Source of the DNA: Parasponia andersonii
Lineage: Eukaryota > Streptophyta > Magnoliopsida > Rosales > Cannabaceae
Assembly (NCBI GenBank): GCA_002914805.1
Contig: JXTB01000090.1
Location: 848,840-912,839, forward strand
DNA length: 64,000 nucleotides
Direction of reading: 5' to 3'
The translations under genes were made by a program, and so were the position numbers. The notes under the pieces were generated by a model. It worked only from the letters and a program-made list of their open reading frames with translations, did no database searches and was not told where the DNA came from. Shown piece after piece: positions 32,580 to 45,059 of this stretch (its first letter is position 1; each line of letters begins with the position of its first letter).

Positions 32580-34953
32580 CTAAAATATCATTCAAGTTCT
32601 ATGAGGTATGAACAAGGAGTCTAGATCCAAATTGGTTGTTAAGAAAGCTTGGCAGTCGCACTTTAAATTAATTGGCCGCCAAAATGCAATCAAAAAAGCT
32701 CTTTCGAATTGGAATCACAACCAGCTTGGTCATGTGCAACTTCAGACAAACAATATCAGATAACAAATCAATTTACTACAACAATTGCCCCAAGCAAGGC
32801 AGTTGATAGACCAGTAAACTCAGCTCTGCTGACAATTAGATTAACTTCTAAAAAGAGAAAAAAAAGCCTTTGGAAGCAGAAATTGAGGGCTCTCTAACTT
32901 AGAGGAGGAGACAAGAATGCTAAATTGTTTCATCTATCTACTATTATCTGCCAATCGAGAAATTGAACCAATATGATCAAAGATGATGAGGGAGCTGTTT
33001 TCACCACAAAGGAGGATGTAGGAATGACCTTTACCAAGAAGCTCTCGAAAATCTTCACAGTGGAGCCAACTTCATTCCCAGTGACCCCGGACGATCTTAT
33101 TCTATCTTTTATTACCTTAGAGGAAAGTCTAGTGTTGGAAACAATCCCATCCTTTAAGCATATTAAGGAGGTGCTATTTTCCATGAATCCTTGGAAAGTA
33201 CTAGGACTTGATGGGTTTTCCAGGACTATTGGAAACAGTGTCTACAGATGTCCTTCAAGCTGTCAGTGATTTCTTCATATATAACTGGCTTCTAATAGTG
33301 TTCAACAAGGCAAATGTTATGCTAATCCCCAAGAAGGACTGTCCTATTTCCATAAACGACTACCGGCTGATTAGTTTATGCAACATCACTCACAAGATCA
33401 TTGCCTAAATTCTAGCTAATCAGCTAAAAGGAATCCTTCCAAAACTGGTCTTGCCTCTTCAATCTGCCTTCATCCCGGGAAGTGTTATTGTTGCTCAGGA
33501 AATGATCAATATTATGAAGAGAAAATGGAGCCGTGGGGGACTCATGCTCCTTAAAATTGTCATAGAAAAGGCGTATGATTGTTTTGAATGGAACATCTTT
33601 GAATAAGTGATAATTCAATTTGGTCGTAATCCTTTATGGATAAATTAGGTGATGACTTGTGTCCAATCTACCTCACTTTCGGTTCTTCTCAACGGTAGTC
33701 GAGTTGGTACTTTCACGCCGGCCATCTACGGGTTTGCGTCAAGGAGACCCGATATCACCCAATCTCTTTATCCTATGAGCGAAAGTGCTATCAATAATTG
33801 GTCGAGCTAGAAGATCAATCAAACCATGCCAAATCGTCAATCTATTTCAGTAAAAATACACCACACACCAAAGCAATAAAGGTGAACTCTTTCTTGGGAT
33901 TCCAACGAATTAAGGAAATAACCAAATACCTTGGCCTTCCTTTGTTTCTGGGTAAAAACAATGTTAAAGATTGGTATTACATGGTTGACAGAATGAAAAC
34001 CAAGATAAGTGGTTGAAAATCCAAAGTTTTTTTGAAGGCTGGTCGGTTTACTCTCATCTTTTCGATAGGGCAGACTTTACCTTTAAACGGAATGACAATC
34101 AATAAGTTGTTTCAATCCATTTACTCAAGTTAGATAGAAGTATGCATGAGATGCTTCTGGTGGGGTACAGCAAGTAATGGAAGCAATCAACTCCCACTTA
34201 AGGCTTGGGATTAGCTTTATCAACCAAAATCTACTAGCAGGTTGTGAATTCAGAGGATGATAGATTATAATCGAGTCTTTCTAGCCGAATGGGGATGGCT
34301 ACTAACTTCGGGATGTTTTGCTCTTTGTGCCACAATTATTTGAAACAAGTATATCCCATTTGGGACCTTTTTGGAAGTCACTGCTAAGCCATTTGACCCC
34401 TTTCTAGAAAAAGTGGTTATCGGAGTTAAGGACATTGTGGCTAAAAATGCATGCCGTTTGGTTGGCAATAGATCATCTATCAATATTTGGACTGATCCTT
34501 GGGTGCATAAACATCCAACATTCCGTCCAAGTCTGATCTATTCTCCGGGTCTAGCTTTCGCTTAGTTTAATGACTCTTTCACCAGGACCAACTTGGAACC
34601 TTAGCAAGCTTATGAGTTCCTTCTCCAAGGAAGATGTGAACTTATTTGCCAAATTCCTTTTTTTCTATTGCGCAGAACTTATCTGCCAAATTCTATTTTC
34701 TATTCGTAACTCCATGGATAAATGGGGATGGATAGCCTGCAAAAATGAAGAGTTCTCGGTAACATCAGCGTATATCTCTAACCAATGCTCTCGATCGTCA
34801 TCCTCTGCTGCTCGAATGGGCTTATTCAAAAAAGTGTGCATCGTATGATCATCGCATTCATCGAAGACATAAGCTTCCATGGGGGGAACTGATCATGAAC
34901 ATGGTTCCAGTCTGAACTATTCTGGCCCGGAAGATTGAGCTGAAAGCTGAAAC
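32580..34953 (+). pseudogene. LINE (L1-like) reverse transcriptase, 5' segment, decayed
   Basis: The pieces occur in order on the plus strand in changing frames: the pre-RT linker (SKLVVKKAWQ, LSNWNHNQLGHVQ), the region MIKDDEGAVFTTKED, the start of the RT domain (LFSMNPWKVLGLDGF, FNKANVMLIPKKDCPISIND, YRLISLCNITHKIIA, LPLQSAFIPGS), then the RT connection (YLGLPLFLGKNN, KISGWKSKVFLKAGR) and NIWTDPWVHKHP. Many stops and frame shifts are present, and the YADD-type catalytic region is missing near 33770. The sequence from about 31600 to 32580 may be the decayed first half of the same LINE but is not recognisable enough. The LINE is cut at 34953 by a gypsy element and resumes at 45060. Confidence 0.88.
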
Positions 34954-35417
34954 TGAGGTAGTAAATTGCTAGATTTCACTCAGACTTAGGTTTTTACAAC
35001 GAGTAGAGAAATAAGTAAAATTCTCAAAGAGAATTTAAAAGAGAAAAATTAAGATGTGATTGAAGATTAGATGATTACAACTCTTATCAATAAATGTTAT
35101 TTATACAAATTTAGGATTATCTAAACTATCTGATAAAATAATTCTAAGAAACTTACAACCATACACCTAGCACCTACTAATAAAATACACTTAAATAAAT
35201 AAATTGTTCACCTAACACACTTTAAATAAATAAATTATTCCCCTAATACATTTCAAATAAACAAGCTAAATAAAAGAACACATTTCAATAAATAAGTTTA
35301 TAATACCTGACACACAAAAGCATTGTACTAACCAATGGAATATTCATTAGATTGGATTTTGGAATTTTCGGTCTTGGCTTTGAGTCATAGATATTTTGGA
35401 TGTGGACAGCTACATCA
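34954..35417 (-). repeat. 3' LTR of the gypsy element (464 bp)
   Basis: It starts TGAGGTAGTAAATTGC and ends GCTACATCA. It aligns along its length with 44597-45059, for example at ACAACGAGTAGAGAAATAAG and AAACTTACAACCAT in both copies. Confidence 0.88.
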
Positions 35418-35431
35418 GTTCTCCCCCTTTT
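35418..35431 (-). other. Polypurine tract of the gypsy element
   Basis: The minus strand reads AAAAGGGGGAGAAC immediately before the 3' LTR, the position used to prime plus-strand synthesis. Confidence 0.82.
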
Positions 35432-35597
35432 GAAAAAAAACTTATCCTCGAATTGCTCAAGGTATGACTTCTGGTCTATAGTGCTTGTATAAGTTTTAAA
35501 CATTGAAGGTCTTAGAAATTGTGTAGCTATCTAGTTGATCAATGACATATGCATTATCATTAACTTTTCGAATGATGTGAAAGGGGTCAATTTTCTT

Positions 35598-36500
35598 CTA
35601 CTTGAGTTTATTGTATTCTCTTATTGGAAGTTTTTCTTTACGTAAATGAACCATTACAAAATCGTCCTCTTTAAAAGTTTTGAATCTCTTATGCTTGTCA
35701 GCATTAGTCTTGTATTTTGCAGTAGACTCTTCTAACTTTATTTTCATTTCTTCATGGATATGGATCGCTTTATTAATAAAATGATCGATAATAATGCTCA
35801 TCCTTGGAAGTTTTGGTAAAGATACCAAGTCGAGAGTATACAGCGGAGGATGAATATAAACAATTTCAAATGGAGATTTACGGCTGGAATGATTTGGCAC
35901 GTTATTGTAAACAAACTCAGCTTATGGTAGGACATTCTCCCATTGATCAAGCAATGTAAAATGTTGCCTAGTGTGCGATTAGTGACTTCAATTTTCCTAT
36001 CTGTTTGGAGATGACATGTGCTACTTAATTGTAAGATAGTATCAAGTCTCGTCTACAAAGTGTACCAAAAATGACTGAGGAATTTACTATCGCGATCAGA
36101 GACTATTGTCTTTGGTAATCCGTACAGACGAACAATCTCTCAAAAGAACAATTGAGCAATATGGGTAGCATCTGAAGTTTTCTTGTAGGAAATAAAGTGA
36201 GCCATCTTTGAAAAATGATCTACCACAACAAAAATAGAATCTGAACTTTTTTGTATTCGCGGTAGTCTCAAGATGAAATCCATGGACAAATCTTTCCAAG
36301 GTGCATTAAGAATAGGAAGTGACATGTACAACCTAATATTTGAGCTTGTCCCTTTGCAGTCTAGCATGTATAACAGTGCTTGACAAATTTCTCGACATCA
36401 TGTCTAAGATGTGGCCAAAAGTATCGAGCTTTCACTAATGAAATAGTTTTGTCTCGCTCCATGTGTCCTCCTAATTCGCCTGCATGTAGCTCCTGAATGA
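35598..36500 (-). pseudogene. gypsy integrase, fragmentary
   Basis: Reading leftward, the integrase core appears at 36367-36140 ([20 protein letters not shown], then [20 protein letters not shown], with the first catalytic Asp in SMDF). It is followed by fragments of the second catalytic block near 36100. A C-terminal part at 35900-35598 has NHSSRKSPFEIVY and the ADKHKRFKTFKEDDFVMVHL region. Frame shifts and stops separate the pieces. Integrase joins the element DNA to the host chromosome; this copy is inactive. Confidence 0.88.
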
Positions 36501-36885
36501 TATGTACTTTGAGAGATCCTCATCGAATACATAAATAATTTTCAAAGAAGAGAAAACCATCATGTATTTAATGTTTATTTGTAACTCCAGGAATGCACTT
36601 CTCCCATTCTTTCTTAAAATCTTCATCATCTGCATATAAGTCTTTCAAATAATCAAAACTGATTATTTCATTTTGAATAGTAGTTAGTAACATAACTTGG
36701 TGACTTAATGTATCAGTAACCTTGTTTAATTGTCTTGACTTATGCTTGAGAGAGAAAATGAACTTCTAGATGTATGCAATCTATCGAACATGCATTCGAT
36801 TTGGTTTGGAAGAGTTGTTGAGGTACTTAAGAGTTTGATGATCCGTATTGAGGATGAATTCCTTCTACACTAGATACAGCTCCCA

Positions 36886-38171
36886 TTATTGTAATGTACG
36901 AATAACCGCATATAATTCTTGTTTATACGTTGACCACTTTTTTCTGACTTCACTGAGCTTTTCACTAAAGAATGCTATTAGCTTCGTATCTTGAGATAGA
37001 ACTGCTCCAACTTTTAAGCTAGAAGCAACACAGTTGACTTCAAAAATTTTATCCAAGTCAAGAAGTACAAGGACGGGTGCATTTGCGAGTTTTTCCTTCA
37101 AGATAACAAAACTCAGTTCCGCTTCTTCTATCCAAAGGAATTATTTTTGGTTCAAATAGTTAGTGAGCGGTGCAACTATAGTACTAAAATTTCTCACAAA
37201 TTGTCTATAGAATATTGTAAGACCATAAAAACTCCGAACTTCTGTAATGATCTTTGGTATTGGTCATTCTCGGATAGCCTTTTCCTTATCTTGATCGACT
37301 TTGATTCTGTCAGAACTCACAACAAAGCCCAAGAAGACTAAGCTATTAGTCATGAAGCTACATTTCTTTAGATTGACGTGCAACTGATTCTTACAAAGTA
37401 CATCAAAAACTTCGAAAAAGTACTGTAGATGTTCTTTCTAATTCAAACTATAGACCAAAATATCATCAAAATAAACAACGACAAATCTTCCAATGAAAGG
37501 TTGGAATACTTGATTTATTAACCTCATAAAAGTACTCGGGGTATTGGATAAACCGAACGGCATAACTAACTACTAATGCAGTTTTCTATTCATCTCCAAG
37601 ATGAATATGAATCTGATAGTGTCCACTTCACAAATCATTCTTAGAAAAAAGCTCTGATCCTCCCAATCTATCAAGCATGTCATCCAATCGCGGGATAGGA
37701 AATCAAAATCGTACTGTAATCTTGTTGTTAGCTCGACTATTAACTCATCTACTCCAGCTTCAGTCTTCGGTATTAGGAGTACAAGTACAACCATGGGGCT
37801 TATACTTTCTCTAATCATCCCTTTCTTGAGGAGGTCTTCGACTTGTGTTTGTAGGGTCTCATACCCCTTAAGACTTATGCGGTAGTGCGGTAAACTTAGT
37901 ACACTTGCCCTGGGAACAAGATCAATCTGGTGTTGAATGTTTTGTAGGGTGGTAAGCTAGTGAGTAACTCCTTAGGAATGATGTCTTCGAATTCGGACAG
38001 TAGTGTATGAACTTGTACAGTAATATTGGTAGGAGTATATGCCTTTTTAGGTATAAAAAGAAGGTTGGTCCTAGTGGAGATTGTTTGGTTATTTTGTAGC
38101 TTCATAAGAGTCAGAGTAATATTCATATTATCCTTGTGGAAGCTGTATGTGTTAGCTTTGTCATTATGCAA
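36886..38171 (-). pseudogene. gypsy reverse transcriptase and RNase H, fragmentary
   Basis: RNase H is seen at 37101-36886 (KEKLANAPVLVLLDLDKIFE, VGAVLSQDTKLIAFFSEKLS, STYKQELYAVIRTLQ). RT pieces lie between about 38100 and 37150: LLSEFEDIIPKELLTSLPPY at its start, and MIRESISPMVVLVLLIPKTE at about 37818-37760. Further decayed blocks follow, with many stops. The catalytic YxDD region is not in an open frame. Confidence 0.85.
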
Positions 38172-38176
38172 AGTAT

Positions 38177-38380
38177 TTAAATTGAATTGCTACAGTCGAC
38201 CAAGCAAATATGACAAGTATCCATGTCAACAACATCACATAATACCTCATCTTTGTATTTAACAGTGGAGAAAGGAATTCGACATTGTTGTGTCATCTTT
38301 GTTTTACTAACATCCTTGATCCAGCTAATGTGATACGGAGTAGTATGTGGTTGGGTTGGTAGTTGTAACTTGTCAACCAT
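38177..38380 (-). pseudogene. gypsy aspartic protease fragment
   Basis: The frame DKLQLPTQPHTTPYHISWIK, then YKDEVLCDVVDMDTCHICL, is the C-terminal half of the gypsy protease (pattern: KLGLP..HP.PY.L.WL, then Y.DEVLCDVVPM). The N-terminal catalytic part lies just upstream and is degraded. Confidence 0.8.
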
Positions 38381-38618
38381 AGTCTTGGATACTATGTTCT
38401 TACAATCCCACTATCAATGATAAGATCACACACTCGTTGTTCAACTATATAACGAGTCTTGAAGATATTGTGTCGTTACATGTCTTCTTCCTTATTAGGT
38501 GTATACATCAATCGTCTTATCACCAAGGAAATACTTTTATCTCCATAAATGACTTCCTCAGGTTTAACTTTATCTATGTATTCCTCATTCTCGAAATATG
38601 TCTTGTCATCATGTGTGG

Positions 38619-39660
38619 TTAGATTAATGGGTTTGTTCTAATAATATTGATTTGAATAGTGGCCGATTTATCTACAATAATAACATTATTACCTCTTGGG
38701 ATTATATAAGGATTGTTAGTATTGTTGTTGACTATTTCCCTTTGTAGTCGAGCGGTTGGTTGGTTGTGAGAATGAGTTAGTCTTATTACTTCATTGTATG
38801 GTCTTGCTATAGCCTTCTTTTTGCTCAAATCAGATCTTTGTGGTGGTGTAAAAGATTGAGAAGTTGTTGAATTACAATTTGCCCTTTTGTCAAGCTGAGT
38901 TTCAATTTTAAAAACGAGTTGAATTGCACTAGACAAAGTATTATGAGATTGTTTGAATACCCCGCCTTGTATGCTTGCACGAAGTCCATTAATAAATCTA
39001 GAAATCTTTTGACTTTTGGATTCACGAATGTCTACTCGGACAGCTAGTCTATGAAACTCAATTATGTATTCTTGTACTGTCTAGTATACTTGTTGGCAAT
39101 GTTGATACCGACTAAAAAGTGTTTATTCGTAGTCTGGAGTTAGGAAGTGCATCATCAATTATTTCATCTGCCGCTAAGTGTGAAATTTATTTCTCCCTTG
39201 CTGAATATGTGTTGCTTGTAATTGATCCCACGAAGCTAACATTGCTCCTTTGAGTCGATAAGCTACCAGTTTGATTTCTATATGTTCTAGAGTATCCCAA
39301 TAATCAATGAATTCTTCAATCTCGAATAGACAGTTAAATTGTGGAATCTCGATCTTCATGCGGTAGTCATTTTAATGAGGTCTTTGGTTATTTTCGAATG
39401 TGGCTGGTCCTTCATCGTCTTCACTAGCATCTTTATCTTGAAAAAGTTGATTTTGATACCGCCTACTATTTCCAAGAGGATCAACTTCGTCACATCTCCG
39501 TTATTCATAATTGTTATTTCGTCTCCCAATAAAGTATTGAGCCAAATTTGTAAGCATTTGTCTCTAGATTCTACAATCTTCTATTAAATATATATGCTGA
39601 CCCTCTTGCTGTGAACTCTTCTATAGTAGGATTTTGTTGGTTAGACTCTTCGTCTGACAT
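38619..39660 (-). pseudogene. gypsy Gag, decayed
   Basis: It starts at the ATG at 39660-39658 (MSDEESNQQNPTIEEF). The capsid-like part is recognisable at 39359-39174 (KIEIPQFNCLFEIEEFIDYW, VAYRLKGAMLASWDQLQATH) and at about 39020-38890 (a FI.GLR..I...V-type segment). A threonine/serine/proline-rich tail follows (38936-38619). Several stops and frame changes break it. Confidence 0.82.
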
Positions 39661-39904
39661 CTTTTTTTTTTAAAACTTTTTTTTAACTTTTAATTTTTTT
39701 TTTTTTGCTTTTATAGGAAAAAAAATAGTACAAACTTTTAAAAGTAAAGAAAAATAGAATTACTTTTTTTTTTTCAACTTTTAATTTTTTTTTTGTTTTT
39801 ATAAGAAAGAAAATAATACAAACTCTTAAAAGTACAGAAAAATAAAACTCTCAAAATCTAAATAGTGAGAAAAAAATAAAGCTTACAAAAATGTATATAT
39901 TACC

Positions 39905-42900
39905 TGTCACAGCCCAAAACTTGGGCTAGTGGCAGAAGAGGAATTTCACAAAGATGAAAATTTTTTTGATTTATTTGAAAAGTATCAAAAGTTCTAGTTT
40001 TAAAAAACAGTCTATTTAAATAAAATAATTAGAATTTCATCCCATAAACCACTCTCAATAGTTCGTATATACCGTTAAACATAGATCAAATAAATGCTGA
40101 AAAGAAAAACGTAAACCAAATATAAGTCCAAGCATCATCATCTTCCACGTAAAAAATCAAACACTGAAATAACATACATAATTTCATAGACAAAGATGGA
40201 ATGTAGTAATCTTGTTTCAATGCTAAACAAAACCCAAACAATCCAATACCATGACGTCACACTCCAAGTATTATTAAGATAACGAACTACAGTCAAGATG
40301 ACTTCTTAGTCCTCTTGATCTCTTAAGTCGTACTGGACACCATCCGAGGAAAGGGTGAGCATAAAATGTCTAGTAAGAAAAGCAGTTACTCGGTCGAAAA
40401 AATTTTAGTGATAGAAAGTTCCTGCATGGTTAGTCTAAAATCCAATATATACATATATAATGATCCAAAACTGGAAATCCATATGTATATGTACAAATAA
40501 ATCAGTACAATCAAAATCATTCAATTCAGATGCACATGATACAAATCAACCCATACCCATGAACTTACATCCTCTCATCTGTAGAAACCTAGGATGATGG
40601 CACTAAGTGTACCTAACAGCCTGTCTGACACCTAAACTCATGCCCGGAGGGGACACCCATGTGTCGCCTACCAAACCTGGAGGGGCAACCAAATTGCCTA
40701 CACCTGCCAAATGGGGATGTAATCAGAAGTAACAGAACCCCGCGCGGGTTTACAGACTCTACACTGATGGTGTGGCATACAGTTCCACACCGTAAACCAA
40801 CGATGCTAACACGATGCTCATGTGTGATCCTATGACACGTGCAACACAAAACTAAAATGTGAAAATAATTGTGCTCGGGTTTTTCAATAAAATAAGCATA
40901 TTAAGTTTTTATAAAAAAAACAGGCAGCATAATGACTCTATTTTTGATATATCCAAAAATAACCTGCACTCAGAAAAATCCTCAGAGCAATATAGTATAT
41001 ATATGTATACCATACCATCACATATGTTTAAGAAAACTAAAAATCACATTTGTTCTCATATGTTGTAGAAAATAAGTTTTATTCGAAAATAGTATAAAAC
41101 GGAGGTAACTGAATCCCTACCTTACAAGAATAGTGATGCCAAGCTAATGAATCATCAGGGCATCGTCAACAATCGTCCGAAGGGTCGGGAACCAATTCCA
41201 AGCCCTCGATCGTCCTCTTGCAAAAAACTAACTTCTTAATAGAGCTTCAATTCCACAAGCGGATCTCTTGACTGAATTTCTAGCATCCAAAATTGTGACA
41301 TCTCGTATAATTATTTAGTGAGATCGGGAAATGCTACTCGACTTAGTACTGATAAAATATGAGAAAATTTAAAACTTTTAAACTTTCTAGAAGAAAAGGA
41401 AAACTCCACTCATAATTATACATGCTTCAATATATACATATATACATCCTCGCTGTGTGAGCCTCTCATAAAATATACATATTACACACACACAAAATAA
41501 CTACAAAATCGTCTATCAGAAAACCACAGCGTCAAAATGCTCATATACACAAGCCGCGGTTGGAAAGTCGGCGCTCCTCCTCCAACTCACATATTATCTG
41601 TACCTTCTACAATGTAAGAATATTAATGAGTATAAAACTCAATAAGTAACATATGCAGATGCAGAGTGCACATGATAGAGAATAGATAATTATATGATTG
41701 GGATCCCTGTGTATATTGCATTGCCTGACAAGACCATGAATTGCATACTGAGCCACTCAGAGAACGTATACATATCATGAGCTATATGGAGGTCTCGAGC
41801 CCCAGAAAATTCCCTCTGTGTACAGCAGAGGTCCACCCCATACCACCGTCAAAGTGTTCCCGTAGGAACCATAATGTCCCCGAGAGGACCAAAGTATTCC
41901 CGAAGGAACCATATCATATATTTGGGTGCTGACCCGCCACACCCTATTCATCAATACTTGTCAGACAATATAAATACACCATGTGTTCATGTCTCATCCA
42001 AAACTGAATGACAATTATGAATGTACACATATCCACAGATTCTATATCTACAAATTCACAGAATAAAGAATTTCTTACATTGCAGGTGTGACGTTACTTA
42101 CCTCAACTCCAAGACTTTTATGTGATTTTCTGTGAAATGTTCCCGCTCAAGGTACAGTTGACGTGACCCTATTATTCTTAAGTAATAAAATTATTTAATC
42201 AATATGCACACGATGCCAAGAAAATTATTATGTCAAACATTCTTTTAAAAGTAACTAAATTTCTAATAAGTTTCTAGATTCTAGGCTCCAACATATTAAA
42301 CAATTAGCTTAATAACATAACCTGCCTAATTACACTAGTTAAAAAGAAACATATAAAGTTAATTAGACATGCATGTAGGTATAAAATTTACAAAATAAGA
42401 AGCCTAAACTAATACTTTAAATTCAAAAATTTGGTGTAAACACCCTGTCCCACTAAACGTTCCTATACAAATAAAACAATGATGGTCAACTTGGTAAACT
42501 AAAGTTGATTATAAGCAATACCCATCATAAAATATAAAATACTCATTAAATGATTGACAAGAGTCTGTATATAATCCTACCGTAGCAATTAGAAAAGTAA
42601 AAGCCTAATTAACTTCAATTTTTTTTTTAATACAACCTTAGTGAAAAACAAAATCAAAGAACTCAAGGTATATACATACATATCAATAACAATAATATCT
42701 ATCATAATAATCAGCCATCAATTCAACGATCTTTATGTATATAGTTGATATTTCATTAGTAAACAGATTTCCAAGGATAGGATAGAAAAACTCTCGGCTT
42801 TGAATATGATTACACATAAACTTATATATATGTATATATGGCAACAAAGAATTCACGACATAATCAAAACTTTAACTAATTAAAGGAGAACTCACCTTGT

Positions 42901-44334
42901 CCTAACAAAATTAATGGTAGCCAGAAACTCCCTCAATTATTCCAAGGAAAGAAATATGAGATGGGAGAGAGAATTAGGCGGTGGAGTTAGTGGAACATAT
43001 CCAAATTGATTTTGTGTGTGGGTAGATCGTATAAGTAGATGAGGTTAGTAACCGACTTAATTTTTTTATCTATATAACCATTTATTTATTTATTTATTTT
43101 TTATTATAAAAATGTTTTAAACTAATAAAATAATAATGAAATTTCACATAACAATTGAATAAGGAGACAAAATTATGTCCACTTCAATAAATAAGCTTGT
43201 AACACAAGACTAAAAATTATGAGAGATACAAATATTCAGTTTCTTAAGTCGATATTTTAATCACGTCAACTCGTACTCAAGCACAAATTTTGAAGCATTC
43301 TACTGCAAACTTTTCTTAGAGAGTAAAGGTTAATAATCTTAATGAATTAGCACCAAAACTTAATATGATTAGAGTATAAGACACAAATATTTTAAAACAA
43401 GTACTTAAATTTACATTTAACAGTAACGTAAAGAAAAAGAATATTATGCTTCTTGTTATTATTGGCTCTTTATGTTATGCAAGAAATTCGGTATTGTTTG
43501 AAAAATTTGAGATATCACAAAAATAGCTAAGTTAGATATATAACTTGTCCAATTCGGGTCTGGGCCCACATTAGGTTGGTAGCACACAAATCGAGGCAAA
43601 TTTTAGCCGTCTGATTTCGATTTTCGTGCCGATCACCAAATATAGGCAATATATATATATATATATAATATATATCAAACTTCCCCATTTTCCGAGTACA
43701 ATCTAAAAATGATAACAAAAACATAATTCAACGGCCGGATTAAAAAGTCAACTCAAGCTTAAAACATTTCAAAAATGACAACTTTTGATTCGGGCATTAT
43801 GGAGTTAAGATATATATATACCTTGAGCTTCCTCTCGATGAGTCGAATCCAACAAGTTCGGTTTGAGGTCGAACGGTGGCTAGAATCATCACCGGTGATA
43901 AAAAATCCGAAATGACCACTTCTCCTTCTCCGGCGATGGCGAGTTCCCAGGCGGCTGCAGTTGGCCGGCATTATCTTAGGAACGGTGCTGGCGAGCTCCG
44001 CTGGCGATTTTTGCGCCTGGTCGACGGCGAGAGGCGACGACACCTCTTTCGGTGGTTGTCGGCCGAGAATGAGTAGAGGGAGCGAGAGAGCATCGGGGAG
44101 AGAGAGAGAGAGAGAGAAAAAGGACAGGGTCAAGTGGCTCTGTCTTATAGGGCTGTGCAATTTTTAAAAAATTGCACAGTAGTCCCCAATATTTCAAATC
44201 TCTTTCAAATCAATCCCCCAAAAATTACAATTTAGTCATTTTGCACAAAATTTTTGCAAATTAATCCTCCTAATATTATATCCAAAAAATTGGTAAAATG
44301 TCCAAATTACCCTCCCAAAAATCCAGATTTTTAC
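39905..44334. mobile_element. Solo LTR inserted in the gypsy leader, itself interrupted
   Basis: It starts TGTCACAGCCCAAAACTTGG and ends CAGATTTTTACA. The flanks are TTACC (39900-39904) and TTATC (44335-44339), a 5-bp duplication with one transition. The left part (39905-41293) and right part (43525-44334) match the left and right parts of the solo LTR at 60099-62020, and they are separated by the insertion 41294-43519. Without that insertion and its TSD the LTR is about 2.2 kb. The right part has a GC-rich, GA-repeat block (43843-44130) that creates meaningless overlapping frames. Confidence 0.85.
41294..43519. mobile_element. Solo-LTR-like insertion (2226 bp), TSD AAAAT
   Basis: It begins TGTGACATCTC and ends GAGATATCACA, inverted ends matching at 10 of 11 positions and keeping TG...CA. 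The perfect 5-bp duplication AAAAT lies at 41289-41293 and 43520-43524. No coding region, primer site or second LTR was found inside, so a solo LTR of a different family is the best reading. Confidence 0.85.
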
Positions 44335-44581
44335 ATTATCTTATTAAAAGAATGAGGCAATTTCTCCGAGGAAACCTTGATATACGCTTTTTTTTCCCTT
44401 TTTTTTTTTGGAAATAAAGATAGTGTATGGAAGGGTTATATGTATATGTGTGGAAAATAATTATTGTAAGAAGGTGATGGTAAGGATTTAATAACGAAGG
44501 TGGCGATGAAATAAGGATTTTTTTTTTATGGAAATAGTATAGGGTGACGGTAATGGGAAAGCTCCGCTTGATACAGATGTA

Positions 44582-44594
44582 GGCCCTGGTACCA
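44582..44594 (-). other. Primer-binding site of the gypsy element, mutated
   Basis: The minus strand reads TGGTACCAGGGCC two bases inside the 5' LTR. It differs at two places from TGGTATCAGAGCC, the initiator tRNA-Met complement used by many plant gypsy elements. Confidence 0.7.
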
Positions 44595-44596
44595 AT

Positions 44597-45059
44597 TGAC
44601 GTAGTGGATTGCTAGAACTTGCTCTAACTTATATTCTCACAACGAGTAGAGAAATAAGTAAATTTCTCAAAGAGAATTTAGAAGAGAAAACTAAGATGTG
44701 ATTGAAGATTGGATGATTACAACTCTTGCTAATAAAGGCTAATTATATAAATTTATGATTAATTTAAACTATCCAATAAAATAATTCTAAGAAACTTACA
44801 ACCATATACCTAGCACCTATCAGTCAAATATACTTAAATAAATAAATTATTCACATAACACATTTTAAATAAACAAATTGTTCATCTAATATACTTCAAA
44901 TAAACAAGCTAAATAACCTAACACATTTCAAATAAATAAATCTATTATACCTAACACAAAAGCAATCTACTAACTAATAGAGTGTTCATTAGATTGAGTT
45001 TTTGGAATTTTAGATCTTGACTTTTGGTCATAGATATTTGGTTGTGGGCTGCTGCATCA
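44597..45059 (-). repeat. 5' LTR of the gypsy element (463 bp)
   Basis: It starts TGACGTAGTGGATTGC, ends GCTGCTGCATCA, and aligns throughout with 34954-35417. The many differences between the two LTRs show that the insertion is not recent. Confidence 0.88.

Larger units (their letters stand above)
34954..45059 (-). mobile_element. Ty3/gypsy LTR retrotransposon inserted in a LINE
   Basis: Two similar LTRs in the same orientation (34954-35417 and 44597-45059) flank gag, protease, RT, RNase H and integrase on the minus strand. That order, with integrase last, is that of Ty3/gypsy. A primer-binding site lies next to the right LTR and a purine tract next to the left LTR, so the right one is the 5' LTR. 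The outer flanks GAAAC (34949-34953) and AAAAT (45060-45064) share only 3 of 5 bases, so the duplication is mutated or absent. The 5' leader is interrupted by a 4.4-kb insertion (39905-44334). All coding parts are broken. Confidence 0.9.

Noticed and set aside
43759..44197. Overlapping frames on both strands up to 133 codons
   Set aside because: They lie in the GC- and GA-rich end of a solo LTR; the equivalent block at 61650-61930 makes different frames, so none is conserved.
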